DNA of 64,000 bases from Endotrypanum monterogeii (GCA_000333855.2 CM007320.1:2895684-2959683); one strand, 5' to 3'; shown: positions 29,818 to 40,101, counted from the stretch's first letter. A program made the numbers and translations. Notes: generated by a model not told the origin, from the letters alone.

Positions 29818-31731
29818 ATGAGTGGAATCACAGTGCAGCTCGTGTTCGCCTTTGTTGGCACGCGTGTGCCATACTATATTCCAGGCACGATCACGACACC
29901 GAACTCGTCAGCCCACTCTCGCTTCGGCAATGCTTCCTATGCTTCGGTCAATGGAGCCGCACCGTCGTCTATCCGCTCTGAGTCAGCTGGGACCTCTCCG
30001 CACCAAAACCCACGCGCCGCACCCAGGTTGTTCACAGCACAGGAGCTACTGTCACACCTCGCTAAGCCACTGGAGCTATCCCAGGAGGCTATCGATCTTC
30101 CTGAAGGCGCCACAACCAATACGACCTCGTCGTCAACGGCTCGATCTTCGTTCCACAAACCACCTGTACTAGAGCTTTTCGATTATGCTACACTCGAACC
30201 GCTCGAAAACACAGCTGTGTTGTGTGACGAGCAACTTCTCCTCGTGTTGTGCGACATTGTCACGAGCACACAGCTCGTGGAGGCGCTTCAGCATGAGTGG
30301 TTGGAGGTCTACAGTGGAGCCCATCACCCGCACTCCCACACCCGCACCTCATCTACTCTCCCATCAGTGCGCAAAACGGACATGGCCGTTTGCACGACAG
30401 AGGAGAGGTTGCGAAATGTGGCGCAGGCGCAGCAGGCACTCTGTAAGCCCGTTGGCCTTCACCTTTCGCTCCTAGGGAAGGAGTTGACGTCACTCCAGGC
30501 GAGTTTGGCGACACAGAAGGAGCAACTCACACACATTCGATCCGCCATCACATCAGGCGCCGCCACAGCCGCCGCATCAGGGGAGAGCGGAAGAGATCAT
30601 GCCCCGTCCTCGACGGCGTCGGATCACGGCACCATGTTCCCACTATTGACGGAGCTGGAACCATGTCTGGTTTTGGATCCAGCTGTCGGTGCTGTGGATG
30701 CTGCACACCTTCATAAGATTGGAGCACCCCTGGGGTTCTGTGAGGCGCGAATTCGCGCGGTGGATGCTCTAACGCAGCGCGCCGTAAAACACAATACAAA
30801 GCTGACGATGCTCGCCACCTCTGAACGAGCCACAGAAGAGGGGTTTGAAAAAAGTGATGTTAGTCGAGCTTGCGCTGAATATCTCGATCACCCAGACCAA
30901 GACCTCAGTGCGGCAGAAGCTATCATTGCGGACTTCCAAGTCGAGATGACCCGCCAGCTAAAGGTTGTACGACAACTTGTCGCGTACATCACCCAGGTGC
31001 GCAGTCTTGTGAACAAAGCAAAGCACGAAATGGGCGTGGTGGAGCTAATTCTGTCGCGGCTTTCCTTGACGAGCTTGCGTCCGCAGCTCATGGAGACAGC
31101 AGAAGCGCTGCTGCGTCGACGTGTTATTCTGCGGCGTGCTGCTCGTCGGCAAATGCTGTTGCTGCAGGAAACGGAGTTCGTCGAGCTGAAGCAGGACCTC
31201 GAATGTTTCTCGCAGCGCCCGGAGGTACAGAAAGTCCTGCCTGAGAAGGTGCGATGGTATCTGAGGACGCCGTTACCCAGCCTCCAGCCCGAGGAAGACC
31301 CAGTCGCCACGCTCCTCGATCACGCTCTTATCGACCGCGAAGAGGACGAGGCCCAGGAGCTGCTAGATAAAACATGCGTGTACACGGCGGACTCTTCAGA
31401 CCCCGCACAGAACGCACTGCAGATCACAGAAGCGATGCTGCCGGTGGAGCGCCTCGTGTTCCGTTTGCAAGAGGCCAGGGCAAGCGTTGCATCATACAAA
31501 CTTCGCGTAGAGGAGTTGGAGGAAAGGCTGAAAATACTGGAGGCCGCTGCATCGCCTTCGCCACAACCGCAAGAAAACACGGCTGAGGTGGAATCATCGC
31601 CCAGACAAATAGTTTCGGAAGGCACGCCGCTTGAAGACAGTACGGGTCACGTGAGCCAAAGTGAAGAATCTGTGGAACTTCCAGAACATCGTACCCCATC
31701 CCCATCCCCTCCAAGCGGCCCCCTTTCTTGA
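29818..31731 (+). CDS. Coiled-coil hypothetical protein
   Basis: The 637-aa product starts with a compact region (about 1-22, TVQLVFAFVGTRVPYYIPG) followed by a Ser/Ala-rich linker, then LFDYATLEPLENTAVLCDEQLLLVLCD (about 120-146). It continues with a helical body: heptad-rich coiled coil at about 215-250 (LLGKELTSLQASLATQKEQL), more helices through about 365-530, and a short C-terminal coiled coil (about 549-580) before a Pro/Ser-rich, acidic tail. I do not recognise the family. The layout, a small N-terminal fold, a coiled-coil body and an acidic tail, fits a scaffold or adaptor (autophagy- or cytoskeleton-type), but this is only a guess. The ATG at 29818 is clear, preceded by a purine-rich leader. 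Confidence 0.8.
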   Translation: MSGITVQLVFAFVGTRVPYYIPGTITTPNSSAHSRFGNASYASVNGAAPSSIRSESAGTSPHQNPRAAPRLFTAQELLSHLAKPLELSQEAIDLPEGATTNTTSSSTARSSFHKPPVLELFDYATLEPLENTAVLCDEQLLLVLCDIVTSTQLVEALQHEWLEVYSGAHHPHSHTRTSSTLPSVRKTDMAVCTTEERLRNVAQAQQALCKPVGLHLSLLGKELTSLQASLATQKEQLTHIRSAITSGAATAAASGESGRDHAPSSTASDHGTMFPLLTELEPCLVLDPAVGAVDAAHLHKIGAPLGFCEARIRAVDALTQRAVKHNTKLTMLATSERATEEGFEKSDVSRACAEYLDHPDQDLSAAEAIIADFQVEMTRQLKVVRQLVAYITQVRSLVNKAKHEMGVVELILSRLSLTSLRPQLMETAEALLRRRVILRRAARRQMLLLQETEFVELKQDLECFSQRPEVQKVLPEKVRWYLRTPLPSLQPEEDPVATLLDHALIDREEDEAQELLDKTCVYTADSSDPAQNALQITEAMLPVERLVFRLQEARASVASYKLRVEELEERLKILEAAASPSPQPQENTAEVESSPRQIVSEGTPLEDSTGHVSQSEESVELPEHRTPSPSPPSGPLS

Positions 31732-32193
31732 ACGCGGATAGTGCGCATCTCGGTGCAGGGAAGCACGACATCTAATCATCCCCATCTAACTTCCCGGCTG
31801 TGCGCCACCTCGGAAAATCCTATAGCGATCATTCGCTTGTCACGTGCGGCTTTGTGGGTACAGTCTCAGTAGGAAAGGAGTCCGCGCAGCTACAAGGAAA
31901 TCGGTTATCCCTAAGGTGCAAATTTTTGAATCACGCTGTATAAAAAAACTATGAGGTAGATGTGTGTGAGGAACATTATGTTGTTCGAGGTTACATTGCT
32001 TTTCCGAAGCATTTATACGAATCGGAAGGTGGTTGATTTTGGTAATCGCTCAGCGTCATCACGCGCACAGCTCCCCCTTCTCTTCCTTTCTCCTCGAACC
32101 CCCTCCCCCCCTCCCCGCCCTCCCACGTGCACATGCACACACCCAACTACAAAAAAAAAATAACTGCTGCTCTATTCCTGATTTCTACGATGA

Positions 32194-32224
32194 ATATATA
32201 TGTATATATATATATATATATATA
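32194..32224. repeat. (TA)n microsatellite
   Basis: TA tract with one TG interruption in the spacer between the coiled-coil and 2H-phosphoesterase genes. Confidence 0.9.
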
Positions 32225-34563
32225 GAAACATTCAGTGAATCAATTTTTTTTTTTCAGGTGTCTTTGCGTGTGCTCTCTTGTGAGAAGAATCGCTTCGGGG
32301 TATGCGTTTCTGTTGCGGCACGGCGCGCTCAAATCGCTCGTTGAATGTGAAACCGCATTATATGTGTTGTCCCGCGCGCTGTATTACGAAGGCAGATAGC
32401 TGGACATGGGGAAGGACGGTTGCTCCCTTCTCGTGAGTGAAAAGAAGTCGGGTGCTTTCTGTAATAATTAAAAAAAAGAGGCTTATGTGGCGTGGAATTT
32501 CGATGTTTGTACGCGAGCGGAAGTGTTGAGATGTGTGTGGGTGCGTTTGAGGGCTCGCGCTTTCCCCTCATTCCCAAAGCGTAAAGGTTTTTAATTCATC
32601 TGTGACGCTTCTAAGCTTCTTGTTCTCTTTCAGAGGCTGCGTGGGAGATGGAAGATCTTCACCACATAGCGGCTTTTTGTCACACGCACACACACTCTCT
32701 GCACGTTCTTTTTTGTGTTTATTTTTTTCATACAGTGTGGTATTTCATTTCATTTTTTTCTGTGTGCCTTGTGTATGTATATGTCTCCCTTCGGCAGAGC
32801 AAAAAGAAAATAAAAAAACGTGCTGTGCTGCCTAGCTTGATTTGGCCTGCATGAAAAACAGCCCACCTCTTTCTTCTTCTGTCCATCAACGCCTGGACAT
32901 AAAACGGAGTGGCACTGAAAAAGACAAGATACTGAGGCTTACTGGACACTCGCCAACACTACCTCATGGACTCAAACTAACTTCAGGAAATCTGCTCTGG
33001 GAGTGCTAACATAGAGTGGTGACGACTACATGCACACCTCACCTTTTTTTTTTGTCTCACCCCAACAACAAAAAAGGTTATGGTTTACCTCAGCCCTTTT
33101 TTACACCTACGGAACTTCACCTACACCACATCCCCCACTGACCACCCCAATCGACTGTCTTCAATTCTGTCGGGGAGAGGGGGGATAAGGAGACTCACTC
33201 TTCACTAGTAGCCTCCTCTTCCTTTTTTTTTCCATCTCACACAACTCAGTTGAGTGCATTAGTCTGTATGATCGGGCTGCCCCTCTTTTACTTTTTTTCT
33301 CGAGTTTCCTTTTTTCGACTGCGTGGGTCTGACACAGCAACGCGAACACGCTTGATCTTTTGATGGTGAAGAAAATTTAAAACTCTTTCTATACGACTAC
33401 ACCCCGACACGACAACTGCACCGCAGACAGAGCCCTGAAGAACACCTTCTCGTTCCCCGAGATCCCAACCTTGCGGCGTTGCTCATAGCCATCTCCTTCG
33501 TTTGTCAAAAAAAAAAAAATAGTGAACAAACTAGAAATCAAAAAGCTGGAATACCGTCAAAGGTGTACTTATCTGACAAGAATCCCAAGGAGCTCGAAGT
33601 ACCCCGTCATGCTAGGGAAAGCTGCGGTGAAACACTATTCAATCCCTCTCTGTGCTTGTGCGTGTGTGTGTGTGTGTTCGCTGCGATAGCCGTAATTTTC
33701 AAAACCAGTTGGCGCGTGTTCTGACGGCCTAATAGAAACCTCCATTCTGAAGCATCGAGAGGTTGACACGGCAGTCCTCTCCAATTTCCATCATAGACTA
33801 TTATCATTACTATACGTTTGCTCTTCTCACCGCGCCCGCAGACACTCCCGCATACAGACTAAGCATATATATATATATATATGTGTGTGTGTATATGTGT
33901 GCGTGTGCGTGCATTTGTTGTTGTGTGATTTAAAAAATACTTTTGATTTGATTTAAAGAGAACGGAAAAAACGCAAACATATTTTTGTTTTCCTCATTCT
34001 CTTTCTTAGTCTCTTTTTGTCCCTCTCCGCGCTCCTGTGTTGGTGTCCGATCTCTCAAGCTGTTGTAGTTTTCTCTAGGTACTGATAGAAGGGGGCCACT
34101 TACCGGGTTTCTTTGTCCCTGGTGTGGGGGCTTATTTATACACCTAAATATATACATATATAGATATACTTTAGTGGTAACTTCCTTCCCCCCCCTCCCC
34201 TCCCCTCCCCTACCTCCCACACACAAAAGAAAAAAGCATACCGGTTGATTTGGATTTCCTCCGAGTGCGCACGCGCTATTCATCCATACCAGTTTATTAT
34301 TATTATTTTTCTCTGTTCTTTGGTACTTGCTTGTCTTGTCCCCACCCCCCTCCAGAGAAGTGCACCAGCCTCTTCTCTGCGAAGATAAACAAGTTGGAAT
34401 TCATTTACGCAGTAAAGCAGAAAACACAACCGCGACACTTGACGATTAAAGCTGCTCGACCGAATCACCTCCCTCACAATTTCTCTTGCCCTTCAGGGCA
34501 TCCCGATCACATCAAGGTGATACATCCGCCAAGCATCAAGAAGCCTTTTTTTTTTTCGTGGCA

Positions 34564-34565
34564 AG
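34564..34565 (+). promoter_or_regulatory. Probable trans-splice acceptor of the 2H-phosphoesterase gene
   Basis: First AG after the poly-T run at 34547-34556. It gives a 5' UTR of about 62 bases containing a (TG)n tract (34578-34603); a second possible acceptor TAAG follows that tract at 34605-34606. Confidence 0.5.
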
Positions 34566-34627
34566 TTTTATCCGCTCGTGTGTGTGTGTGTGTGTGTGTG
34601 TGTAAGTGTGCGTCGCTGTCATTCACC

Positions 34628-35338
34628 ATGTCTCTTTTGGCCCTTAACGTTTGTTTGATAAGCTCGTCGTTTGACACGGTAGCACTCCCGCTGTCGTCGA
34701 CGTTGTGTCCTGTTGAAGCGGAGAATGACATCAAGGAAACATCCATGTGCTACGGCCTGGCGCCGTTGGCTGATAAAAAGTTGCGGAAAGGCTACGGATA
34801 CGCACATTGCACCGTGATGCAACTGTGTGCACGTGCTCTGGACTTGAAGGTTATTCGTGAGGTTGTGCGCGACACCTGGTTGGGGTTCCGCACGCAGATG
34901 CGGGACTCGAAAGAAGCTCTATTGTTAACAGGCGTTGCCGACGGTCCGATCTTTGCAACAACAGAGGGAGGGACCACCGTGCGATTGCCGAATATTACGG
35001 TGATGCGCAGTCCAGAGCTGATGCAGTTACACGAGAGTATTGTGCACGGGCTGAGTAAATATCACGTGAATGTAAGCTCAGAGGATGTAGCCAAGTCTGC
35101 GTTCCATAAAAGGTTCCCCGTGGATAGCAACAGTGCCACGCCGCAGTGGATGCTCACCTTCACGAGGAAGTATGCCCACGAAAACTACGCACCACACATC
35201 ACCCTCGGCGCCTGCACCGAGAAGAACGTCTCGGCTTTTTCAATTTTACAAAAAACTGAAATTCCATGGAGAGAGTGCCGACTTGTAGTGAGTCACATGG
35301 GGAACTTCTGCTCTTGCTTCGATCTTCTCGATAGCTGA
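34628..35338 (+). CDS. 2H-phosphoesterase superfamily-like protein
   Basis: The 236-aa product carries two H-x-T motifs about 130 residues apart: AHCTVMQL (His60, Thr62) and PHITLGA (His190, Thr192), each in a beta-strand context. This is the signature of the 2H phosphoesterase fold (LigT/cyclic phosphodiesterase/AKAP-type), whose members hydrolyse 2',3'-cyclic phosphates or related bonds of RNA or nucleotides. The region before the first motif (YGLAPLADKKLRKGYGYAH) and the FTRKY...Y-P-H-I-T segment match the usual spacing. Length and the absence of other domains fit a stand-alone enzyme. The substrate cannot be told; tRNA or U6 end processing, cyclic nucleotides or ADP-ribose derivatives are all possible. 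The ATG at 34628 is used; upstream codons belong to the leader. Confidence 0.72.
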   Translation: MSLLALNVCLISSSFDTVALPLSSTLCPVEAENDIKETSMCYGLAPLADKKLRKGYGYAHCTVMQLCARALDLKVIREVVRDTWLGFRTQMRDSKEALLLTGVADGPIFATTEGGTTVRLPNITVMRSPELMQLHESIVHGLSKYHVNVSSEDVAKSAFHKRFPVDSNSATPQWMLTFTRKYAHENYAPHITLGACTEKNVSAFSILQKTEIPWRECRLVVSHMGNFCSCFDLLDS

Positions 35339-36696
35339 TATCAAGTCAAGTATTTGCGCCTCTTCTCCCTCAGCCCTGTATTTGTTTTGATTTTGTTGGC
35401 ATTGTCTTGAGTCTTTTCCGTGTGTGTGTGTGTGTGTATGCCCTGGAGGGAAGCCGTTGTGCTGTAAGGGGGTCAAGGTGAGCTCGTATACGTCCAGTTT
35501 TTTTATTCCTCCGTTCGTTCCTTCATTTCCTTTTTTTTTTTTGCTCACATCCGCTCTATCTCCGCCCTGCTTCTCCTGTCATTTTTTCGTGGAGTGATTC
35601 GTTGGGAGGTGTCTGCATGGAAGTCACAGTTTATTTTTTCTCTGAGCTGACTCTCCTTTTTTCTATACGTGCCATTTTTTGTGTACAAGTGAGGCGCCAC
35701 CGCTTTGATGCAGGGAGGGTTTCGCAGGCAAACAGTTGAAATTACGGCTGATCACGTCGCGCATAACCTCAGTTTACCGCTGGGGTTGCTTCGAATATTA
35801 ATAGTTTTTCGGTGCCAGACGACCGCACCACGTGTGCCACCATCGGGGTCACTGAGCGATTTTGTAAACCCGATCGTTGTCGCTAGCGTGTCTATCGCGT
35901 CGACAGACGTCCCGCAACACACTTCTCTTTAAAAGGCGGGCTCATGTTTCTAGGCAAGAATGCTGTATTGTCTTTCTGCGGGCGACTGGGCCGAAGAGTT
36001 ATTGGATGTCAGCACAGTGGAGTGAAGCCAGGGACAAGAAAAAATGCAAGTGCAGATCTCTTGGATGATTGCTCGTATCACACGAACAAGGGATACCTCA
36101 TGCTAGTACGCACAATCATCTCAGCGACGGTACGGCATTTCTCCCGTTCCCCGCAATCCTGCTATTTATTTCCCCGCGTCCATGGTTACTCGTATAGAGT
36201 TCCTATTCCCTTTCCCTCCTCCTCTTCCCCTGCACCATCACTGGTTCTGAGCGTAGCTTCCCGTCCCATGAAACCCTCTGTTGCCACATCGCCAAGAAAC
36301 GCTCCCATTTTTTTTTTTTCAACTCGTTTTATTTTTAGTTTTTGACGCCTACTCACATGTGTGTGTTGGCTGCTGTAACTTCTCACTGCACCACTTACTC
36401 TCACACGTCTGACGGCTGGGGAACAAAGCGCCGCACCGGCGCCGAAACTATCAATTTTTATTTATTTATTTACAAACGAGCATCACCACAAGCTGCACGA
36501 GTATTTCATGCATCGAAGCAAACACTTTTACAAACGTAATCGGACCTACCTTGGCTTTGTGTGCCTCTCTTCTACTTTTCCCTGTATTCGGCGTCGATTA
36601 TTCGTGTATCCCCTACAATCCCCACGATACACACACACGCACGCACGCACGCACAGAGTGTAACCGTGGTTGGGCATTGTGTAGTTCAAGAAGGTA
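35339..36696. other. Intergenic region with one uncertain small ORF
   Basis: Spacer between the 2H-phosphoesterase and SWEET genes. It is largely T-rich low complexity with a TG tract (35421-35438) and a CA/CG array (36630-36655). A possible 74-codon gene at 35708-35932 is listed separately at low confidence. Confidence 0.5.
35708..35932 (+). CDS. Possible small protein, 74 aa
   Basis: A short frame opens with ATG at 35708, 19 bases after the AG of ACAAG (35684-35688), which itself follows a pyrimidine-rich, T-run-containing stretch (about 35627-35682). This acceptor-to-start arrangement is what real genes in this window show. The product has a central hydrophobic stretch (NLSLPLGLLRILIVF, about 20-34) and no known motif. 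Base composition in this segment is less repetitive than in surrounding spacer. Against it, the frame is short and unmatched by memory, and third-position usage is not strongly biased. It may equally be noise in the 3' UTR. Confidence 0.25.
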   Translation: MQGGFRRQTVEITADHVAHNLSLPLGLLRILIVFRCQTTAPRVPPSGSLSDFVNPIVVASVSIASTDVPQHTSL

Positions 36697-37416
36697 ATGA
36701 GCGTCTTCATTCAAATCATATCGGTGTCCGCCACCCTGGCGTCACTGTGCATGGTGGCGTCGCCTATCATTACTGTCAACAACATGCGCGTCGCCAAGTC
36801 GGTGGGTACCATGTCCATCACCTTTTTTTGCGCCCAGTTTCTCAACTGTAACGTCTGGGCCATGTACGGCATTTTAACTACCGCGTATCCGGTGATTATT
36901 TGCAACACTATTGGCTGCTCCATTGCCGCGTATTGCATTCTGACATTTCTCACGACCGCCCGTCTCGAGGAAAAGTCGGGTCATGTCCTCGCGTCCACTA
37001 CCTACCGCGGGTCGCTAAACGCCACCTTCCTCACCACAGCTCTAATCATCGGCTTAATGATACTGCTTCTTTGCTTCGTAAACCTCGTGAGTTTCGCCGT
37101 TGCCGTAAAAGTGAACGGCATCCTGGGCGGGTGTTGCTCAGTCTTCATGCTGAGCTCACCCCTCGGAATGGCCAAGACCATCATCGCCAACAGGAACGCC
37201 GAGCCCTTGCAGCCCGTCACGGTTGTTTTTGCAACGCTCAACAGCGTTCTGTGGACACTCTATGGCCTCTTGAAGATGGATATGTTCATCACGATACCCA
37301 ACACACTTTGCACATTTGCTTGTTTTTTTCAAATCTTTCTCCTTGTGCGATACGGCCGCCACCGCGCTACGCCCCTCATCGTGTCAGAGACGTTGGCGCC
37401 TATACCCCTCGATTAG
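36697..37416 (+). CDS. SWEET (MtN3/saliva) family sugar transporter
   Basis: The 239-aa product has seven hydrophobic segments arranged as two three-helix MtN3 units joined by one linker helix, the SWEET layout. Unit 1 (about 3-90) includes ASPIITVNNMRVAKSVGTMS, the conserved substrate-pocket proline and the N-terminal loop; CNVWAMYGI carries the NxxxWxxYG-type motif. Unit 2 (about 130-225) has SSPLGMAKTIIANRNAEPLQ and SVLWTLYGL. SWEETs move mono- or disaccharides down their gradient without energy input. The C-terminal tail is short. It is the last gene of the + polycistron, directly at the strand switch. The ATG at 36697 precedes the first membrane helix closely, as is usual. Confidence 0.92.
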   Translation: MSVFIQIISVSATLASLCMVASPIITVNNMRVAKSVGTMSITFFCAQFLNCNVWAMYGILTTAYPVIICNTIGCSIAAYCILTFLTTARLEEKSGHVLASTTYRGSLNATFLTTALIIGLMILLLCFVNLVSFAVAVKVNGILGGCCSVFMLSSPLGMAKTIIANRNAEPLQPVTVVFATLNSVLWTLYGLLKMDMFITIPNTLCTFACFFQIFLLVRYGRHRATPLIVSETLAPIPLD

Positions 37417-37683
37417 ATACGGATGCTAACAATCGCTGAGATGTGCGATGCGCCGCAATTCATGCAGTAGAGAAGGCGGGGAATAGTGTGGGAGGCAGGA
37501 GATGGCGGAGCATTTCGCATGCACGCATACATCCCCCTCTCGGCGCTCGTATGCTCTCTGTGATCTCGTCGGAGTGGAAAAATGTGCCGCCGCGCCGCCT
37601 GCGAAATGAAAAACAACAACCAAAAGATATTTGAGGTCTTAAGAGTATTTGCTTGCTTCAATGTTTTGAATACATTTACTTTA

Positions 37684-37702
37684 TTATATATATATATATA
37701 TA
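37684..37702. repeat. (TA)n microsatellite
   Basis: About nine TA units, about 270 bases past the SWEET stop codon, within the convergent strand-switch region. Confidence 0.9.
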
Positions 37703-38198
37703 CGGCCCGTGTCTGGTCTACCAATTTCTGGCGAACAACTGCTAGTGGTGCAACGTCCCGAATGTCTATTAGGAAGGGGAGCACAGAAAGATACCTACGC
37801 CTCCACCTTGCCGATGAGAAACTATCTCATGCCGGTGTGAGATGAAGCGCTGGAGAAACGAGAGGATTCAAGCGGCGCATGGTTACCGACGTCTCCAATT
37901 AGCGTCACCATCACCCTGTCTCGAAACGTCTTGCTAAAGTGCGCGCGGGTGGGGAAGACCGCAAGCGAAGCAGAGGCGCCACGGGTTTTTTTTTTTTGGA
38001 CAGATGCCGTGAAGAGATCACCAGTAAAGTCGATTGCGAGTACACTATTTCGCCGCACCACGCAATGTGGCTGCGAATCGCCTGGCCACTTTTCCCTTCA
38101 ACGAGCAGCTGTGCAATGACCCTGGTCGGCGCGGGGGGGCTTCCCGTCACCAGGCCCCCCCCCTGCCCTGCTTCCACCCCCCCCTGCCGCCAGACCCC

Positions 38199-38464
38199 NN
38201 NNNNNNNNNNNNNNNNNNNNNNNNNNNNNNNNNNNNNNNNNNNNNNNNNNNNNNNNNNNNNNNNNNNNNNNNNNNNNNNNNNNNNNNNNNNNNNNNNNNN
38301 NNNNNNNNNNNNNNNNNNNNNNNNNNNNNNNNNNNNNNNNNNNNNNNNNNNNNNNNNNNNNNNNNNNNNNNNNNNNNNNNNNNNNNNNNNNNNNNNNNNN
38401 NNNNNNNNNNNNNNNNNNNNNNNNNNNNNNNNNNNNNNNNNNNNNNNNNNNNNNNNNNNNNNNN
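38199..38464. other. Assembly gap (266 N)
   Basis: Undetermined bases flanked by C-rich sequence on the left and GC-rich sequence on the right. Frames spanning it are meaningless. The flanks suggest a GC-rich or repetitive piece that failed to assemble. Confidence 0.99.
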
Positions 38465-38686
38465 CCCCTTGAGGCCGCGCGCCAGCACCCCGGCCCGCGG
38501 GACGAGAGGCCCAGCGATCCATGGGCCGGCGGAGAAAGGGGTGGGGGGCGGCCGAATATCGCCCGGGCCGACGTTTTTTTTTTTTTATATGGAAAGTAAT
38601 TTTTCTGTACATGAATTTAACTCGCACAATTACCGCGAGGTGTGTATGCAAGTGGAGGGGGGGTTTTCGGAAAACAAGCTCGTGTC

Positions 38687-39637
38687 CTATGCCTCTGGCT
38701 CGCGCAAAGGGTCCTGGTGGACAACACTACTGCGTGTTGCAGGGATGTATATGGACTCACCCTCAACATCTTGCACAGCCGCCGCCTGGCAGCTAGTTGT
38801 GTTGGCAATAAAGTACGCTGTAGGTAACGTTGCTGCACCGCTGCGGCGCCGAGCCTCTCGTTGCGACTCGCGCATGTCGCTGTAGAAGGCGAACTGCTCC
38901 TGTTTCTCGGTAGCTTGCCTGGCGCGCTGAGCTTCTCGGACCTCAGCTTCGGCTGCCGCGCCACCGACCACAAAAGCTTCTGCACGGGCCCGCTCGTCGT
39001 CGAAGACAGGGTACTCGTCAAGAAACCGCAGCGCAGTAAACAACGTAATCCAACGCTTGCGGTAGTGTGGCGTGAGTCGGCACAGCCCATTTCCGTGAAG
39101 CAGCAGAGTTCGCAAGGTGGCTCGGTGACTGCGCAGGCACCCACTCGTCTTCTCCTCGTCTTCGATACGGTTGTAGGATACGTCAAGAGAAATCAAGCAG
39201 GAAAGTCTCTGCACGCCGTCGAGGCGTTGGAGTTTATTGTGTCCGGCCAGAAGCGTCTGTAAGTGCGGTGCGGCCCCGTCGAGAGAATTGAGTGTTACAA
39301 TCTGGTTCTCGGCGACGTCCAAAGTGCGCAAGGTCGGCAGGTAGGGTAGCGAGTCGAGACGGGAGAGGGCGTTGGAGGATAGGTACAGGGAGTCCAAGCG
39401 GGTAAGCGCGGCGAGTCCGGAAAGATCACTAAGGGCGTTGTGGTCGAGATAGAGCACGACGCAGCCGGTAAACGCCGAGAGGCCTCTGAGGTCGGAGAAA
39501 CCGAGATGGTGTAGGTAGATTTTTTCGTTCAACTCTGGCGTCCAGTAACCCTGGTGTTTCCGGCACTCCTGGAGAATACGCGACTCCGTCATAGTCGGCG
39601 CGCCAGCTGTGTCATCTGCGCCGCTGCGAGCTTTCAT
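38687..39637 (-). CDS. DNAAF1: Dynein assembly factor DNAAF1/LRRC50/ODA7-like LRR protein
   Basis: The 316-aa product has the DNAAF1 lead-in YWTPELNEKIYLHHLGF (about 31-47) followed by six SDS22-type LRRs (about 48-185: LYLDHNALSDLSGLAAL and so on), then the LRR cap ITLFTALRFLDEYPVFDDER (about 206-225), whose LDxxPVFxDER is characteristic of LRRC50/ODA7. A helical, Arg/Glu/Gln-rich tail follows (about 226-285). DNAAF1 is a cytoplasmic factor for preassembly of outer arm dynein; trypanosomatids have a 9+2 flagellum with outer arms. It is the last gene of the - unit at the strand switch. Metazoan homologues have longer C-terminal tails; this one is compact. The ATG at 39637 is the first; an internal Met16 is an alternative. 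Confidence 0.88.
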   Translation of the reverse strand: MKARSGADDTAGAPTMTESRILQECRKHQGYWTPELNEKIYLHHLGFSDLRGLSAFTGCVVLYLDHNALSDLSGLAALTRLDSLYLSSNALSRLDSLPYLPTLRTLDVAENQIVTLNSLDGAAPHLQTLLAGHNKLQRLDGVQRLSCLISLDVSYNRIEDEEKTSGCLRSHRATLRTLLLHGNGLCRLTPHYRKRWITLFTALRFLDEYPVFDDERARAEAFVVGGAAAEAEVREAQRARQATEKQEQFAFYSDMRESQREARRRSGAATLPTAYFIANTTSCQAAAVQDVEGESIYIPATRSSVVHQDPLREPEA

Positions 39638-40101
39638 TTGGTCGGCTGTTGATCTATGCAGCAGGAGCTTCTGTTCGGAGAGTGGGGTGTAAGACAGTGG
39701 AGTGCTAGATGAGAAAGAATGGGGAAAGTGAAAGGTATTTTACTAACATGATCTGAGGGAGTTGATGCAAAGAAAAGCCAGAGTCCGACCCTTGAGTATC
39801 GTCTGATACCCCACCGTCATCAAAGGCGAGTACACTTCAAGGGAAGAAATACACCCACCCACCCACACGCACATCGTTGCCATCTTGCATCGCTCGAGGC
39901 AGCATGTGCCCACGTACTCGCAGGAGCCTCCTCTCCTTTCTGGTCTTTGCCTTCGTCACGTCGGCGAAAAAAAAAAAAGCGGGGGAGGGAAGGGGAGGGG
40001 AGGGGGCGTGTGCAGTTTTTTTTTTTATCTTCATTTTCTTTTACTCGTGCAGTTAAGAGAGAGCACGCCACTGGCCGCCGCGAAGACTGAAAAATGACAA
40101 G
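39638..40101. other. Short spacer, DNAAF1 to exosome subunit
   Basis: On the - strand it contains pyrimidine-rich runs (poly-A on + at 39967-39978) preceded by a C-rich block, suitable as a polypyrimidine tract for DNAAF1 trans-splicing. No gene is seen. Confidence 0.6.

Larger units (their letters stand above)
31732..34627. other. 2.9-kb intergenic region without gene
   Basis: The largest + strand spacer in the window, with TA tracts (32194-32224 and 33866-33882), TG arrays, G and C runs and many poly-T/A runs. A frame at 34250-34627 joins the downstream CDS but is low complexity and contains a splice acceptor, so it is not coding. Confidence 0.6.
37417..38686. terminator. Convergent strand-switch region
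   Basis: The + strand unit ends with SWEET at 37416 and the - strand unit ends with DNAAF1 at 38687, so RNA polymerase II transcription must converge here. In Leishmania, such regions are transcription termination zones, often with base J and sometimes tRNA genes. I see no tRNA, but 266 bases are undetermined. The sequence contains a TA tract (37684-37702) and GC-rich flanks around the gap. Confidence 0.7.

Noticed and set aside
34250..34627. Upstream 126-codon extension of the 2H-phosphoesterase frame
   Set aside because: It contains a poly-T tract with a splice-acceptor AG and a TG repeat close to the ATG at 34628; the upstream sequence would not be in the mature mRNA.
37911..38885. Long frames across the N gap on both strands
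   Set aside because: The central part is undetermined bases; the ends are GC-rich low complexity with no motif.
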